This document shows positions 1-8,703 of a DNA stretch of 38,930 nucleotides, piece by piece. The notes under the pieces are model-generated. The model was not told the DNA's origin and did not search any database. It saw only the letters and a list, made by a program, of their open reading frames with translations. A program made the translations under genes and the position numbers. Every line of letters starts with the position of its first letter. The first letter of the stretch is position 1. The DNA is from JBAZKK01 sp964456925 (GTDB taxonomy: Bacteria; Omnitrophota; Gorgyraeia; Gygaellales; Profunditerraquicolaceae), in the NCBI GenBank assembly GCA_964456925.1, contig CAYWCX010000005.1, positions 1 through 38,930 on the forward strand. The letters are read 5' to 3'.

Positions 1-10
1 CGCCAAGTGA

Positions 11-70
11 GCCCCGCTCCCAAGCGGGGCGAACGATGCACGCAAGATACGGGAGCCGCCCAAGCGGCGG
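11..70. repeat. Pair of GC-rich hairpins at the left edge
   Basis: Two short inverted repeats lie side by side. The first has arms at 11-18 and 23-30 (GCCCCGCT / AGCGGGGC). The second has arms at 56-60 and 66-70 (CCGCC / GGCGG). Both share the 9-mer CCCAAGCGG (19-27 and 59-67), exactly 40 bases apart. No U-tract follows, so these are not typical intrinsic terminators. They could be the 3' part of a structured RNA or repeat cut by the window edge. The remaining bases to 152 show no gene and no convincing promoter. Confidence 0.4.
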
Positions 71-152
71 TGCCTATTGATATAGATTATTTTATTAACA
101 GGTCTTTCTGGAGACAGGTTCTAACCTTATCCAGTAATGACCACTTTTAATT

Positions 153-1256
153 ATGAAGAAGAGCCTGCGGTTGGTTTTAGGTTTATTTTTTTTCGTTATT
201 TTGAACGCTGCCTGCTTTTGGCCCATCGTCATTAAGGCAGAGCCCCTTTCAAAAGAAGCGCTCTACTACCAAAAACTTGCCGATAAAGCGGTCCAATGCC
301 TGCTTTGCCCGCGCCAGTGCGTTATCGCGCAGGGCAGGCGGGGTTTTTGCGGGGTGCGCGAGAACCGTGGCGGCATGCTGTATGCTTTATCCTATGCCAA
401 GCCCGTTGCCATACACATCGACCCCATCGAGAAGAAGCCTTTATTCCATTTTCTTCCGGCCAGCCGCGCCTTTTCCGTTGCCACTGCCGGATGTAACCTG
501 AGGTGTAAATTCTGCCAGAACTGGGAGATTTCGCAGCGGCGCACTGAAGAGGTGGTTTATCAATATATCGAACCCCAAGAATTAGTAACGGAAGCTAAAG
601 AAGCGGGGTGTCCGGTTATCGCCTATACCTACAGCGAGCCCACCATATTCTATGAATATATGCTTGAGACCGCGCGTTTAGCGAAAAAAGAAGGGATAAA
701 AAACATTATGCACTCTGCTGGCTACATAAATGAAGCGCCTCTCAGGCAGCTGGTTAAATATCTGGATGCCGCAAACATCGATTTAAAGGGTTTTACTAAT
801 GATTATTACAGCCAAATGTCCGAGGCAACATTAGAGCCGGTGTTGAGGACCCTGAAGATTCTTAAAGAAGAAGGGGTGCACTTAGAAATAACCAATCTGG
901 TGCTGCCGGGCTACAATGATGATGCAGCCACCATTACCAGGATGTGCCTCTGGATTAAGGAGAATCTAGGCAGCGATACACCGCTGCATTTCTCGAGGTT
1001 CACCCCGATGTATAAAATGGTGGCGCTTAGCCCTACGCCGGTAGATACCCTTAATAATGCCCGGCAGATTGCCCTGGATTGCGGCCTGAAGTACGTATAT
1101 ATAGGTAACGTCTGGGGGAATCCGGGAGAGAATACTTATTGCCCGCGCTGTAAAAAGATGGTAATAAAACGCGCGGGTTTCAGCGTGTTGGAAAATCACC
1201 TGGTAAACGGCCGTTGCGCATTCTGCCGGCAGAATATTGAGGGGGTTTGGGATTAA
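153..1256 (+). CDS. amrS: AmmeMemoRadiSam system radical SAM enzyme, with N-terminal hydrophobic segment
   Basis: This 367-residue protein is a radical SAM enzyme of the AmrS type, the partner of AMMECR1/MEMO-like proteins; its substrate is unknown. The cluster-binding CxxxCxxC motif is C114-C118-C121 (CNLRCKFCQNW). A cysteine-rich N-terminal element precedes it (CLLCPRQC at 49-56, FCGVRENRGG at 66-74), as is usual for the family. The C-terminus carries a zinc-ribbon-like pair, CPRC and CAFC. Unusually, residues 1-29 form a basic-plus-hydrophobic export-like segment ending VIKAEP. A cytoplasmic Fe-S enzyme would not be expected to have this. The ATG at 153 lacks a clear Shine-Dalgarno sequence. 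The gene stops one base before the fused amrB-amrA gene, so the two are surely co-transcribed. Family assignment is firm; the cellular location is inference. Confidence 0.93.
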   Translation: MKKSLRLVLGLFFFVILNAACFWPIVIKAEPLSKEALYYQKLADKAVQCLLCPRQCVIAQGRRGFCGVRENRGGMLYALSYAKPVAIHIDPIEKKPLFHFLPASRAFSVATAGCNLRCKFCQNWEISQRRTEEVVYQYIEPQELVTEAKEAGCPVIAYTYSEPTIFYEYMLETARLAKKEGIKNIMHSAGYINEAPLRQLVKYLDAANIDLKGFTNDYYSQMSEATLEPVLRTLKILKEEGVHLEITNLVLPGYNDDAATITRMCLWIKENLGSDTPLHFSRFTPMYKMVALSPTPVDTLNNARQIALDCGLKYVYIGNVWGNPGENTYCPRCKKMVIKRAGFSVLENHLVNGRCAFCRQNIEGVWD

Positions 1257-1257
1257 G

Positions 1258-2730
1258 ATGCGTGTTTTGAGGATTATTTTATTTTTTTGTTTTAGCTTGA
1301 CAGCCCTGTCGGTTTGCCCTGGCGAGGATGTCAAGCAGCCTAACGTCGCAGGGGCTTTTTATCCTGCTGACCGCCGGGAACTTTCAGCACGTGTCGATAG
1401 CCTGCTTGCTAATGTTAATATCCTTCCAAACAAGGCCCAGATATTAGCTTTAATCGCGCCCCATGCCGGTTATGAATTTTCCGGAGGCGTTGCTGCCCAT
1501 GGCTATAAAGCCATTCAGGGCAGAAATTACCGCACCGTAATAATCATCGCGCCCAGCCATCGTTACGGTTTTAAGGGATTTTCCGTTTATCCCACAGGTA
1601 AGTTTGCTACTCCCCTCGGGGTTATAGAGGTTGACCGCGATTTTGCTCAAAAGCTTATTGCCGCAGATAAGGAGGTCTATTTTGACCCGCTTGCCTTTGA
1701 GAAAGAGCATAGCCTGGAGGTGCAATTACCTTTCCTGCAGAAAGTTTTATCCAACAAAAATAATTTCAGGATTGTGCCGATTATCAGCGGAGATTGCGAC
1801 TTTGCCGCCTGTCAGAGATTGGCCTCTGCGATAAAGGATATAATCGCAAGCCGTAATGATGTCCTGGTAGTGGCTTCCAGCGATATGTACCACGGCTACG
1901 ATTACCAGGAAGCCGAGGTAGTTGATAATTTAACCCTGTCCTATTTAAAGAAGATGGATGCCGGGGCGCTGTATGACGGCTTGAGCCAAGGCAGGCTTCA
2001 GCTTTGCGGAGGATTAGCTGTCGTAACGACCATTCTTTTGGCAAAGGAATTAGGGTATAACCAATTAGAGGTTTTAAAATACGCGAATTCTGCCACAGTT
2101 ACCGGCAGGATGACGAAAGGAATCTGGACCGTAGGTTATGCCAGCTGCATAATTGATGCCAAGGCAGGAGAAGAACAAATGCTGAACAAAAATCAGAGGA
2201 AGAAACTGTTAAGAATCGCCCGCAGCGCCATCGAAGCCCATTTAAAAACAGGCAAGGTGCTGCAATTGACGGAAAAAGATGCGGTCTTACTTGAAAAAAG
2301 GGGTGCTTTTGTTACGCTGCATAAGCGCGGCGACCTTCGCGGTTGTATCGGAAACCTCATCGGCAATGAAGCGCTCTATCTTACTATCGCAGATATGGCG
2401 GTTGAAGCAGCTACCGGCGACCCGCGCTTTCCGGCAGTGCAATTATCCGAATTAAAGGATATCGACATTGAGATTTCAGTCCTTTCTCCCTTAGAGAAGA
2501 TAAGCGACCCTGGCGTAATTAAATTGGGGACTCACGGCGTATTGGTGCGCCAGGGGTTCAGAAGCGGCGTCTTCCTGCCCCAGGTAGCTACTGAGACCGG
2601 CTGGTCCAGGGAGGAATTCCTCGGCAACCTCTGCGCGCATAAGGCCGGGCTTAACCCTGATGCCTGGAAGGATCCCTCTGTCGACATCTACATATTCACT
2701 GCCGAGATTTTTTCGGAAAAGAATTATTAA
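1258..2730 (+). CDS. Fused AmmeMemoRadiSam proteins B (MEMO-like) and A (AMMECR1)
   Basis: This 490-residue protein fuses two families usually encoded separately. Residues about 25-290 are MEMO/AmrB-like, with APHAGY (H69) and SSDMYHGYDY as likely metal-site elements related to class III dioxygenases. Residues about 305-490 are AMMECR1/AmrA, with the signature stretch GAFVTLHKRGDLRGCIGNL. I chose ATG 1258, preceded by a GAGGGGG stretch, over an in-frame TTG at 1237 that would overlap amrS. The N-terminus from 1258 is an export-like hydrophobic segment (about residues 1-22). Biochemical role is unknown in bacteria; the fusion supports physical cooperation of A and B. The downstream membrane protein starts six bases after the stop. 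Confidence 0.93.
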   Translation: MRVLRIILFFCFSLTALSVCPGEDVKQPNVAGAFYPADRRELSARVDSLLANVNILPNKAQILALIAPHAGYEFSGGVAAHGYKAIQGRNYRTVIIIAPSHRYGFKGFSVYPTGKFATPLGVIEVDRDFAQKLIAADKEVYFDPLAFEKEHSLEVQLPFLQKVLSNKNNFRIVPIISGDCDFAACQRLASAIKDIIASRNDVLVVASSDMYHGYDYQEAEVVDNLTLSYLKKMDAGALYDGLSQGRLQLCGGLAVVTTILLAKELGYNQLEVLKYANSATVTGRMTKGIWTVGYASCIIDAKAGEEQMLNKNQRKKLLRIARSAIEAHLKTGKVLQLTEKDAVLLEKRGAFVTLHKRGDLRGCIGNLIGNEALYLTIADMAVEAATGDPRFPAVQLSELKDIDIEISVLSPLEKISDPGVIKLGTHGVLVRQGFRSGVFLPQVATETGWSREEFLGNLCAHKAGLNPDAWKDPSVDIYIFTAEIFSEKNY

Positions 2731-2736
2731 GCAAAG

Positions 2737-3381
2737 ATGTTAAGGACCGCAATCAGCTTATTTATCTTAGGATTAACTTTGGGCAGCGGGCCGTGCCTGG
2801 CAAGCTGCGGGCCTTTGCTTTTATCTTACATTGTCGGCACAAATAAAAAAGTAGCGGGGGGATTGCTTACTTACGTCTTGTTTTCCCTTGCCAGGGTAGC
2901 GGTTTATATTATTCTCGCTATCGGAGTTTTCTTCCTGGGGAGATTTGCCCTTGAAGGGTTTCTGGCGGGTCTGGCGCGCTATTTATTTATCCTGGGCGGA
3001 GCTTTTATTATTTTACTCGGCGTACTCGTTATCTGTGGCGGCTATGGCGAAAATAATACTTGCGCTTTCTTAAAAAGGCAATTTTTAGAACACGATAAAA
3101 AAAGCATTGTTCTCTTGGGGGTTGTCGTCGCGATAGTTCCCTGCGCGCCGCTTCTGGCAATGCTTTCTTATCTGGGACTGGTCTCCGTAAATTGGTGGCA
3201 GAGCGTTTTAGGCGCACTGTTCTTCGGTATCGGAGTATTTATCTCGCCGCTCTTACTGTTAAGCGGCCTGGGCGGTTTAATCCAGCGCTGGCTAAAAGGG
3301 CGACAGGCAGCGATACTTAACTATATCTGCGGTCTCGTAATGGTAATTCTGGGATTACAGTTAATAAGGGGGGCTTTTTAG
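2737..3381 (+). CDS. DsbD/CcdA-like (TauE/SafE superfamily) integral membrane protein
   Basis: This 214-residue protein has about six hydrophobic segments and almost no soluble part. Paired cysteines near membrane segments stand out: GPCLASCGP near residue 19-27 and VVAIVPCAPLL near residue 133. They resemble the transmembrane domain of DsbD/CcdA thiol-electron carriers and the UreH/TauE-like family often annotated as sulfite exporter or cytochrome biogenesis protein. Directly downstream of the AmmeMemoRadiSam genes, it may pass reducing equivalents across the membrane to the export-tagged partners; that is inference. Its TAG stop abuts the rsmE start codon with no gap. Transport of sulfite or metal ions is an alternative. 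Confidence 0.75.
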   Translation: MLRTAISLFILGLTLGSGPCLASCGPLLLSYIVGTNKKVAGGLLTYVLFSLARVAVYIILAIGVFFLGRFALEGFLAGLARYLFILGGAFIILLGVLVICGGYGENNTCAFLKRQFLEHDKKSIVLLGVVVAIVPCAPLLAMLSYLGLVSVNWWQSVLGALFFGIGVFISPLLLLSGLGGLIQRWLKGRQAAILNYICGLVMVILGLQLIRGAF

Positions 3382-4110
3382 ATGCCGCGTTTTTTTTGTC
3401 CCGGCAGCAATATTGCTAAGGAAGAAATTATCCTGGATGTCCCAGCCGGCATTCACCATATTAAGGATGTTTTAAGGCTTAAGCCCGGCGATGAGATAGA
3501 GATATTTGACGAGAAACAAAACGCTTATTTCTGCGGTATTAAAAAAATAACGGCAGATAAGGTTACTCTCGCTATTAAGGGAAAGAAGGCTTTTACCGCA
3601 AGGCCGCAAGTCAGCATTACGGTTGCCTGTGCCATACCAAAAAAATCCCTGATGGACGAAGTCATTGATAAACTTACCCAGTTGGGGGTGGACAGGATCA
3701 TACCCCTCCAAACCCATCACGTTATCGTCAGGTTAGATGCCGAGAAAAAAGCCCTGCGCCTTAAGCGCTGGAGGAAAATTGCACAGGCCGCTTGCGAACA
3801 GTGCCACCGCAGCGCCCTGCCGGTCATCGAGCCGGTAAAGAGCATAGGGGAGGCCTTGGCCGCGGCAGGTAATTACGATTTAAAACTCATCCCTACCTTA
3901 AACGGTAAACGCCGGGCGTTAAAGGATGTTGTTAGTGCCGTTAAGCCTCGGAGCATCCTCGTCCTTATCGGGCCGGAAGGGGATTTCAGCCCTCAAGAGG
4001 TAGAATTGGCTTGCGCTAAAGGATGCGTTCCGGTATCGCTCGGGGAATCAGTGCTGCGGGTTGATACCGCCGCTATTGCAGTAGCGAGCTACCTGATGCT
4101 GTCGCAGTAA
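3382..4110 (+). CDS. rsmE: 16S rRNA (uracil(1498)-N3)-methyltransferase RsmE
   Basis: This 242-residue SPOUT-family methyltransferase methylates U1498 of 16S rRNA in the 30S decoding region. The N-terminal PUA-like part (about 1-70) carries IHHIKDVLRLKPGDEIEIFD. The C-terminal knot has the SAM-binding signature LIGPEGDFSPQEVELA, followed by LGESVLRVDTAAIAVASY. Length is normal for the family. The start codon immediately follows the preceding stop, which implies translational coupling. mtaB, another RNA-modification gene, follows after ten bases. Confidence 0.95.
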   Translation: MPRFFCPGSNIAKEEIILDVPAGIHHIKDVLRLKPGDEIEIFDEKQNAYFCGIKKITADKVTLAIKGKKAFTARPQVSITVACAIPKKSLMDEVIDKLTQLGVDRIIPLQTHHVIVRLDAEKKALRLKRWRKIAQAACEQCHRSALPVIEPVKSIGEALAAAGNYDLKLIPTLNGKRRALKDVVSAVKPRSILVLIGPEGDFSPQEVELACAKGCVPVSLGESVLRVDTAAIAVASYLMLSQ

Positions 4111-4120
4111 TCCTTTTTAG

Positions 4121-5401
4121 ATGCCCACCTTTAAGTTATCCACCCTCGGTTGTAAGGTTAATCAGTATGAAAGCCAGCTTATCAGAGAGCAGCTTTTAAG
4201 TGCGGGCTTAACGGAGAGTAACGCCAAGTCCAGCGCCGAGGTTTATATTATCAACACCTGCACTGTGACGCAAAAGGCAGATTCCGAATCCCTGAATCTT
4301 ATCCGCAGGGCAATCCGGGAAAACGCCGGGGCGCAAATTTTTGTTGCCGGCTGCCTTACTGAACTGGATGCCGGCCGTATTAAAAAACTTAAAACCGGAA
4401 TAAAAATTATTAAAAATAAACACAAGGGCAATATTGCGAGACACATCTTGGGCCGCAATAAGAAATACGCGTCTCTCCCCGGTATTTCATATTTTAAAGG
4501 CCGCAACCGCGCTTTCTTGAAAATCCAGGACGGCTGCAACAACCGCTGTTCTTATTGCAAGGTGCCGCTGGTAAGAGGGTTATCAAGGAGCAGGCCCGTC
4601 GATGATATTATTGCCGAGGCAAAAAGGATAACGGCAAGAGGAATTAAAGAGATAGTCCTTTGCGGGATATGCCTGGGGGCATACGGCAGGGATTTAAAGC
4701 CGGCGGTTCATCTTGTGGAATTGCTTTGCGGCTTGGAAAAAATAAAAGGGATGGAGCGCATCCGGCTGAGCTCTATCGAAGCAGGGGATATTTCGGATAA
4801 CCTGATAGATAAAATAAGGCATTCTTCAAAAATCTGTCGGCACCTGCATATCCCCATCCAAAGCGGGGATGACGCTATTTTAAAAAAGATGGGCCGTAAT
4901 TACAGCAGTAATGATTACCTCACCCTTATCAATAAGATTAAAAGAAAGGTCAGGGGGATAGCCGTTACTACCGATGTATTGGTGGGTTTTCCCGGAGAGG
5001 GCAAGAATAATTTTTATAATACCCTGAGTTTAGTGAAAAGGATTTCGCCGCTTAAGGTGCACATCTTTCCCTATTCCGCAAGGGAGGGGACTGCTGCCGC
5101 GGATTTTAAACATGCCATTTCTCGCCAGGAAATAAATGGCCGCACCGCGCAATTAAAAAAACTAGCCGCGGAGTGCTCCTTAGAATACAAAAAACGCTTT
5201 CTAGGCAAGAAATTAAGCGTCTTAATCGAAGGACGTCATGCTAAAGACGGTCATTTCTGGGACGGGTATACCGATAATTACATCCGGGTTTTACTGAAGT
5301 CAAGGCGTAATCTGGCCAACCGGATTATCCCCGTAATCATAAATGAGATTATGCCGGAGTATGCCTTGGCAGAGCCGTGCGCGGGAAAGCGCTTTCCTTG
5401 A
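4121..5401 (+). CDS. mtaB: tRNA (t6A37-C2)-methylthiotransferase MtaB
   Basis: This 426-residue radical SAM methylthiotransferase would convert t6A37 to ms2t6A37 in ANN-decoding tRNAs. The N-terminal UPF0004 domain supplies three cluster cysteines: LGCKVNQYES (near residue 11), NTCTVTQKAD (near 47) and AGCLTE (near 79). The radical SAM motif CxxxCxxC is in DGCNNRCSYCKVPLVRG. A degenerate TRAM-like tail follows from about residue 365. CKVNQYES is characteristic of MtaB rather than MiaB or RimO. The stop codon lies inside the -35 box of the next promoter, so transcription is probably handed over at this point. Confidence 0.92.
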   Translation: MPTFKLSTLGCKVNQYESQLIREQLLSAGLTESNAKSSAEVYIINTCTVTQKADSESLNLIRRAIRENAGAQIFVAGCLTELDAGRIKKLKTGIKIIKNKHKGNIARHILGRNKKYASLPGISYFKGRNRAFLKIQDGCNNRCSYCKVPLVRGLSRSRPVDDIIAEAKRITARGIKEIVLCGICLGAYGRDLKPAVHLVELLCGLEKIKGMERIRLSSIEAGDISDNLIDKIRHSSKICRHLHIPIQSGDDAILKKMGRNYSSNDYLTLINKIKRKVRGIAVTTDVLVGFPGEGKNNFYNTLSLVKRISPLKVHIFPYSAREGTAAADFKHAISRQEINGRTAQLKKLAAECSLEYKKRFLGKKLSVLIEGRHAKDGHFWDGYTDNYIRVLLKSRRNLANRIIPVIINEIMPEYALAEPCAGKRFP

Positions 5402-5426
5402 CAATACCCCTTTTGTATGTTATACT
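5398..5426 (+). promoter_or_regulatory. Sigma-70 promoter upstream of cvpA
   Basis: A perfect -35 TTGACA (5398-5403) and a -10 TATACT (5421-5426) are separated by 17 bases. The -35 overlaps the last codons and stop of mtaB. The predicted transcript starts near 5433, giving a leader of only about 20 bases before cvpA and no visible Shine-Dalgarno sequence. Confidence 0.8.
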
Positions 5427-5451
5427 TGTAAAAATTTACTCCTCATAAAAG

Positions 5452-6033
5452 ATGCCCTTAGAATTCCTCAAACAAGTGAACTGGATAGATATTTTTGTTG
5501 CAATTTTTTTATTAAGAATAAGTTATATCTCTATTAAAAATGGGTTACCTTTGGAGTTTTTTAAGCTTTTAGGGACGGCGGTAGCGGTATATTTATCCCT
5601 GCATTACTATACTCCACTGGCATCTTCTTTAAAGGCGCACCTGCCTAAGAATATACCCCCGGAAATAACCGCCTTTTTTTCTTTTATTATCCTGGCAGTG
5701 CTGGGTTACCTGGCGGTAGTTTTGCTGCGCCAGCTTTTCTTTAAATTTTTCAAAGTGGAACCGCTGCCCAAACTGAATAAATGGGCAGGGATTATCTTCG
5801 GCGTGGCAAGGGGATTTTTATTACTGAGTCTGGTCTTTTGCGCTTTTGCGATTTCGCCCCTGCCGTATCTGAAGGAAAGCGTCAGGGAATCCTACAGCGG
5901 CAGTTTCATTTCTAAGATAGCGCCGCAGACTTACGGCGTTTTATGGAACGGTTTAATCTCTAAGTTTGTTGCCGGCGAAAACTTTAATAATAGCGTTGTT
6001 GATATTCAAAATACCCTTAGCGCTACAAAATGA
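5452..6033 (+). CDS. CvpA family membrane protein
   Basis: This 193-residue integral membrane protein resembles the colicin V production (CvpA) family. About four hydrophobic segments are visible, near residues 10-28, 33-52, 67-90 and 107-132. Typical elements are NWIDIFVAIFLL at the start and GIIFGVARGFLLLSLVF in the fourth helix. The family's molecular role is not well defined; links to envelope integrity and secretion are known. ATG 5452 lacks a Shine-Dalgarno sequence and sits about 20 bases from the predicted transcript start. The TGA stop overlaps the next ATG (ATGA), so the downstream gene is translationally coupled. Confidence 0.82.
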   Translation: MPLEFLKQVNWIDIFVAIFLLRISYISIKNGLPLEFFKLLGTAVAVYLSLHYYTPLASSLKAHLPKNIPPEITAFFSFIILAVLGYLAVVLLRQLFFKFFKVEPLPKLNKWAGIIFGVARGFLLLSLVFCAFAISPLPYLKESVRESYSGSFISKIAPQTYGVLWNGLISKFVAGENFNNSVVDIQNTLSATK

Positions 6034-6911
6034 AACTCGGATATTTGTACCGCCAGGTAATAAAATTCGGCAGGGAGCGCGACCCCAGCGGTAAAAGCGG
6101 GCCGGGGTTTTATGAAGATACCGCAATACTGCTCGGGGATCCCGAGGCTGAAATAAAAAAAATTATGGTCGGCATTGATATCGATGCCGCAGAGTTGCTG
6201 ATCGCCGACCGGCTGCGCGCAAGCGGCGGCCTGGACCTGGTAATCTCGCATCATCCCGAAGGAAGGTGCTGGGCCTCTTTTTATAAGGTAATGCGCCTGC
6301 AGGTGGCGATGCTCGTGAATGCCGGCTTACCCAAAAAGGCAGCGGCGGAATTGGTTGATGAGCGTATGCAGGAGGTAGCGCGAAAGGTTATGCCGCATAA
6401 TCATATGCGCACGGTGGATGCGGCGCGGCTGTTGAACCTGCCTTTTATGTGCATACATACCCCGGCGGATAACCACGCTTCGCATTTCATAAATGCCTTA
6501 TTGAAGAGAAAAAATCCCAAAAGGCTGGGCGATATCGTTGAAATTCTAAATGAGATACCGGAGTACCGGCAGGCAAGCAAGGAACAGGCGGGTCCGCGCA
6601 TCATTGCCGGCAACCCCAACCGTCCGGTAGGCAGGATTTTTGTAGAGATGACCGGCGGCACCGAAGGCCACCGCGAGGTTTACGATAAGATTTATAAGTT
6701 TGGGGTGCGTACGCTGGTTGCGATGCACTTAAGCGAAGAGCATTTTAAAAAGGTCAGGGACGCCGACCTTAATGTAGTGATTGCCGGGCATGTTTCCTCC
6801 GATACCCTCGGACTTAACCTGCTTCTGGACAGGATTGAAAATACCCATCCTTTTGAAGTATTCAATTGTTCGGGGTTCCGCCGGGTACGCCGGAAGGCTT
6901 TAGCGAAATAA
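6030..6911 (+). CDS. NIF3-like (NGG1p-interacting factor 3 family) protein
   Basis: This 293-residue protein most resembles NIF3/YbgI-type dinuclear-metal proteins, whose function is poorly known. Key visible elements are VGIDIDAAELLIADRL, DLVISHHPEGRCW (the HH pair as a likely metal site), HTPADNHASHF, and late histidines and acidic residues in VAMHLSEEHFKKV and IAGHVSSDTLG. Length fits the group. No export signal is present. It overlaps cvpA by four bases and precedes dnaG by two, so it is part of the operon leading to dnaG and rpoD. I am fairly but not fully sure of the family; the reaction is unknown. Confidence 0.72.
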   Translation: MKLGYLYRQVIKFGRERDPSGKSGPGFYEDTAILLGDPEAEIKKIMVGIDIDAAELLIADRLRASGGLDLVISHHPEGRCWASFYKVMRLQVAMLVNAGLPKKAAAELVDERMQEVARKVMPHNHMRTVDAARLLNLPFMCIHTPADNHASHFINALLKRKNPKRLGDIVEILNEIPEYRQASKEQAGPRIIAGNPNRPVGRIFVEMTGGTEGHREVYDKIYKFGVRTLVAMHLSEEHFKKVRDADLNVVIAGHVSSDTLGLNLLLDRIENTHPFEVFNCSGFRRVRRKALAK

Positions 6912-6913
6912 CC

Positions 6914-8677
6914 ATGGCTAGACACATACCGCAGAACGTATTAGAGGATATTCTCGACCGCGTGAATATCGTGGAGTTAATTGCGGGATATATCCCGCTT
7001 AAAAAGGCAGGGAGGAATTTCAGGGCGCTCTGTCCTTTCCATCACGAGAAGACGCCTTCTTTTATGGTGTCTGCGGAGAGGCAGATTTACCATTGTTTTG
7101 GCTGCGGGGCAGGCGGCAATGCCTTCAACTTCCTGATGCAGTATGAGCGTCTGGAGTTTCCCGAAGCAGCGGAGATTCTGGCGAAAAAGTCCGGGGTGGT
7201 CCTGCCGGAGACACGGGACGTCGACCAGCAAACAGCGGGTTTAAGCACCCAACTTTACAAGGTCAATGAAGCGGCAGCGGCTTATTATGAAACAGTTTTG
7301 CATTCTCCCGCCGGCGCGGCAGCGCGCGGTTATCTGGTAAAGCGCGGGGTTAACGAGAAGATTGCCAGGACATTTCGCCTGGGGTTTGCCCCGGATAAAT
7401 GGGATGCCCTGATGAACCATTTAAGGGCGCAAAACACCAGCCTTTCTTTATTGGAGAAGGCCGGGCTTATCCTCACTAAAGAAGGCGGCGGTTACTATGA
7501 CCGTTTCCGCAACCGCATCATCTTTGCGATATTCGATATCAAATCCCGCGTGGTCGGTTTCGGGGCGAGGGTTTTGGTAGCGGATAATAAAACCTCCGGC
7601 GGCGATAACTTGGCTAAATACGTGAATTCTCCGGAGACCGCTATTTATACTAAAGGCAGGCACCTTTACGGCTTAAATCTTGCCAAGGATGCCATAAGAG
7701 ATAAAGATAGCGCGGTGGTGGTGGAAGGATACCTGGATTTTATTACCCCCTACAGCCGGGGGCTGGAGAATATCGTAGCTTCACAAGGTACCGCCCTGAC
7801 GCAGGAGCAGGCGCGCCTCTTAAAGCGCTACAGCAGTAATGTCATCATGGTCTATGACGGCGACGCTGCGGGCGAGATAGCTACCTTAAGGACTTTAGAT
7901 ATATTTATAGAAGAAGGCATGAACGTAAGAGTGGTGTCTTTGGAGCGGGGATTCGACCCGGATTCATTCGTCGCCAAAAACGGCATTGAAAAGTTTAAAG
8001 AGAAGATTGAAAAAGCCGAGAACCTTTTTGATTATAAGCTCAAAATTCTAAAATCCCGTTATTCTGCCGGGGAAATAGAGGACAAGGCCAGGATTTCCAC
8101 GGAGATGCTTCTTACCATAAAGAAATTCAAGGACGCGGTTTTAAAATCCGAATATATTAAAAAGCTGGCGCAGGAACTTGACATCAGAGAGGATGCGCTA
8201 CTTGAGAAATTAAGGAACACTAAACTTGAAAGGAACTACCAGCCCCAAGAGCGGACAGGCAAAATCGCCCCGGATATCAATCCAACGGAGAAATTGTTGA
8301 TTAAACTGGTGTTGGAAGAGAATGCACTTATTGAACGCATCAGGGCTGCGGATTTCCGGGATGAAAGGACGGCGAAAATCGTCTCTACGATGATTGAGCT
8401 GATACAGCAGGGCAAGTCGCCCAAGGCGCATAACCTGGTAAATTATTTCGGCGACAGCGAAACTCTGCAGATTATCTGCGAGTCAACCCTCGCCCCCGAG
8501 ATTTCGGAAGAGGAAAGGGGCAGGGTATTTGAAAGCTGCCTTAACCGGCTTAAAAGCGAAAGTATCAAACATCGCAGGCAACGCCTGCATGAGGAGATTA
8601 AGACGGCGCAGCGTTGCGGCGACGACGATAAGGTAAACAAGCTGCTACACGAGCTCAACTGTTTGATTAAACAATAA
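6914..8677 (+). CDS. dnaG: DNA primase DnaG
   Basis: This 587-residue primase makes RNA primers for DNA replication and would work with the replicative helicase. The N-terminal CHC2 zinc finger is seen as C40, H43, C61 and C64 (CPFHHEKTPSF, then HCFGCGAGGN). The catalytic core and Toprim domain follow, with AVVVEGYLDF (acidic Toprim residue) and VIMVYDGDAAGEIA (DGD motif) and DPDSFV. The C-terminal third is the helicase-interacting region. I chose ATG 6914 because the protein starts ARHIPQNVLEDILDRVNIVE, the standard primase N-terminus; a longer in-frame start at 6866 lies inside the upstream gene. The neighbour rpoD makes this a classical macromolecular-synthesis arrangement, here without rpsU. 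Confidence 0.97.
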   Translation: MARHIPQNVLEDILDRVNIVELIAGYIPLKKAGRNFRALCPFHHEKTPSFMVSAERQIYHCFGCGAGGNAFNFLMQYERLEFPEAAEILAKKSGVVLPETRDVDQQTAGLSTQLYKVNEAAAAYYETVLHSPAGAAARGYLVKRGVNEKIARTFRLGFAPDKWDALMNHLRAQNTSLSLLEKAGLILTKEGGGYYDRFRNRIIFAIFDIKSRVVGFGARVLVADNKTSGGDNLAKYVNSPETAIYTKGRHLYGLNLAKDAIRDKDSAVVVEGYLDFITPYSRGLENIVASQGTALTQEQARLLKRYSSNVIMVYDGDAAGEIATLRTLDIFIEEGMNVRVVSLERGFDPDSFVAKNGIEKFKEKIEKAENLFDYKLKILKSRYSAGEIEDKARISTEMLLTIKKFKDAVLKSEYIKKLAQELDIREDALLEKLRNTKLERNYQPQERTGKIAPDINPTEKLLIKLVLEENALIERIRAADFRDERTAKIVSTMIELIQQGKSPKAHNLVNYFGDSETLQIICESTLAPEISEEERGRVFESCLNRLKSESIKHRRQRLHEEIKTAQRCGDDDKVNKLLHELNCLIKQ

Positions 8678-8703
8678 CAAAGAGGGGACGGTAATCTAAG
8701 GAT

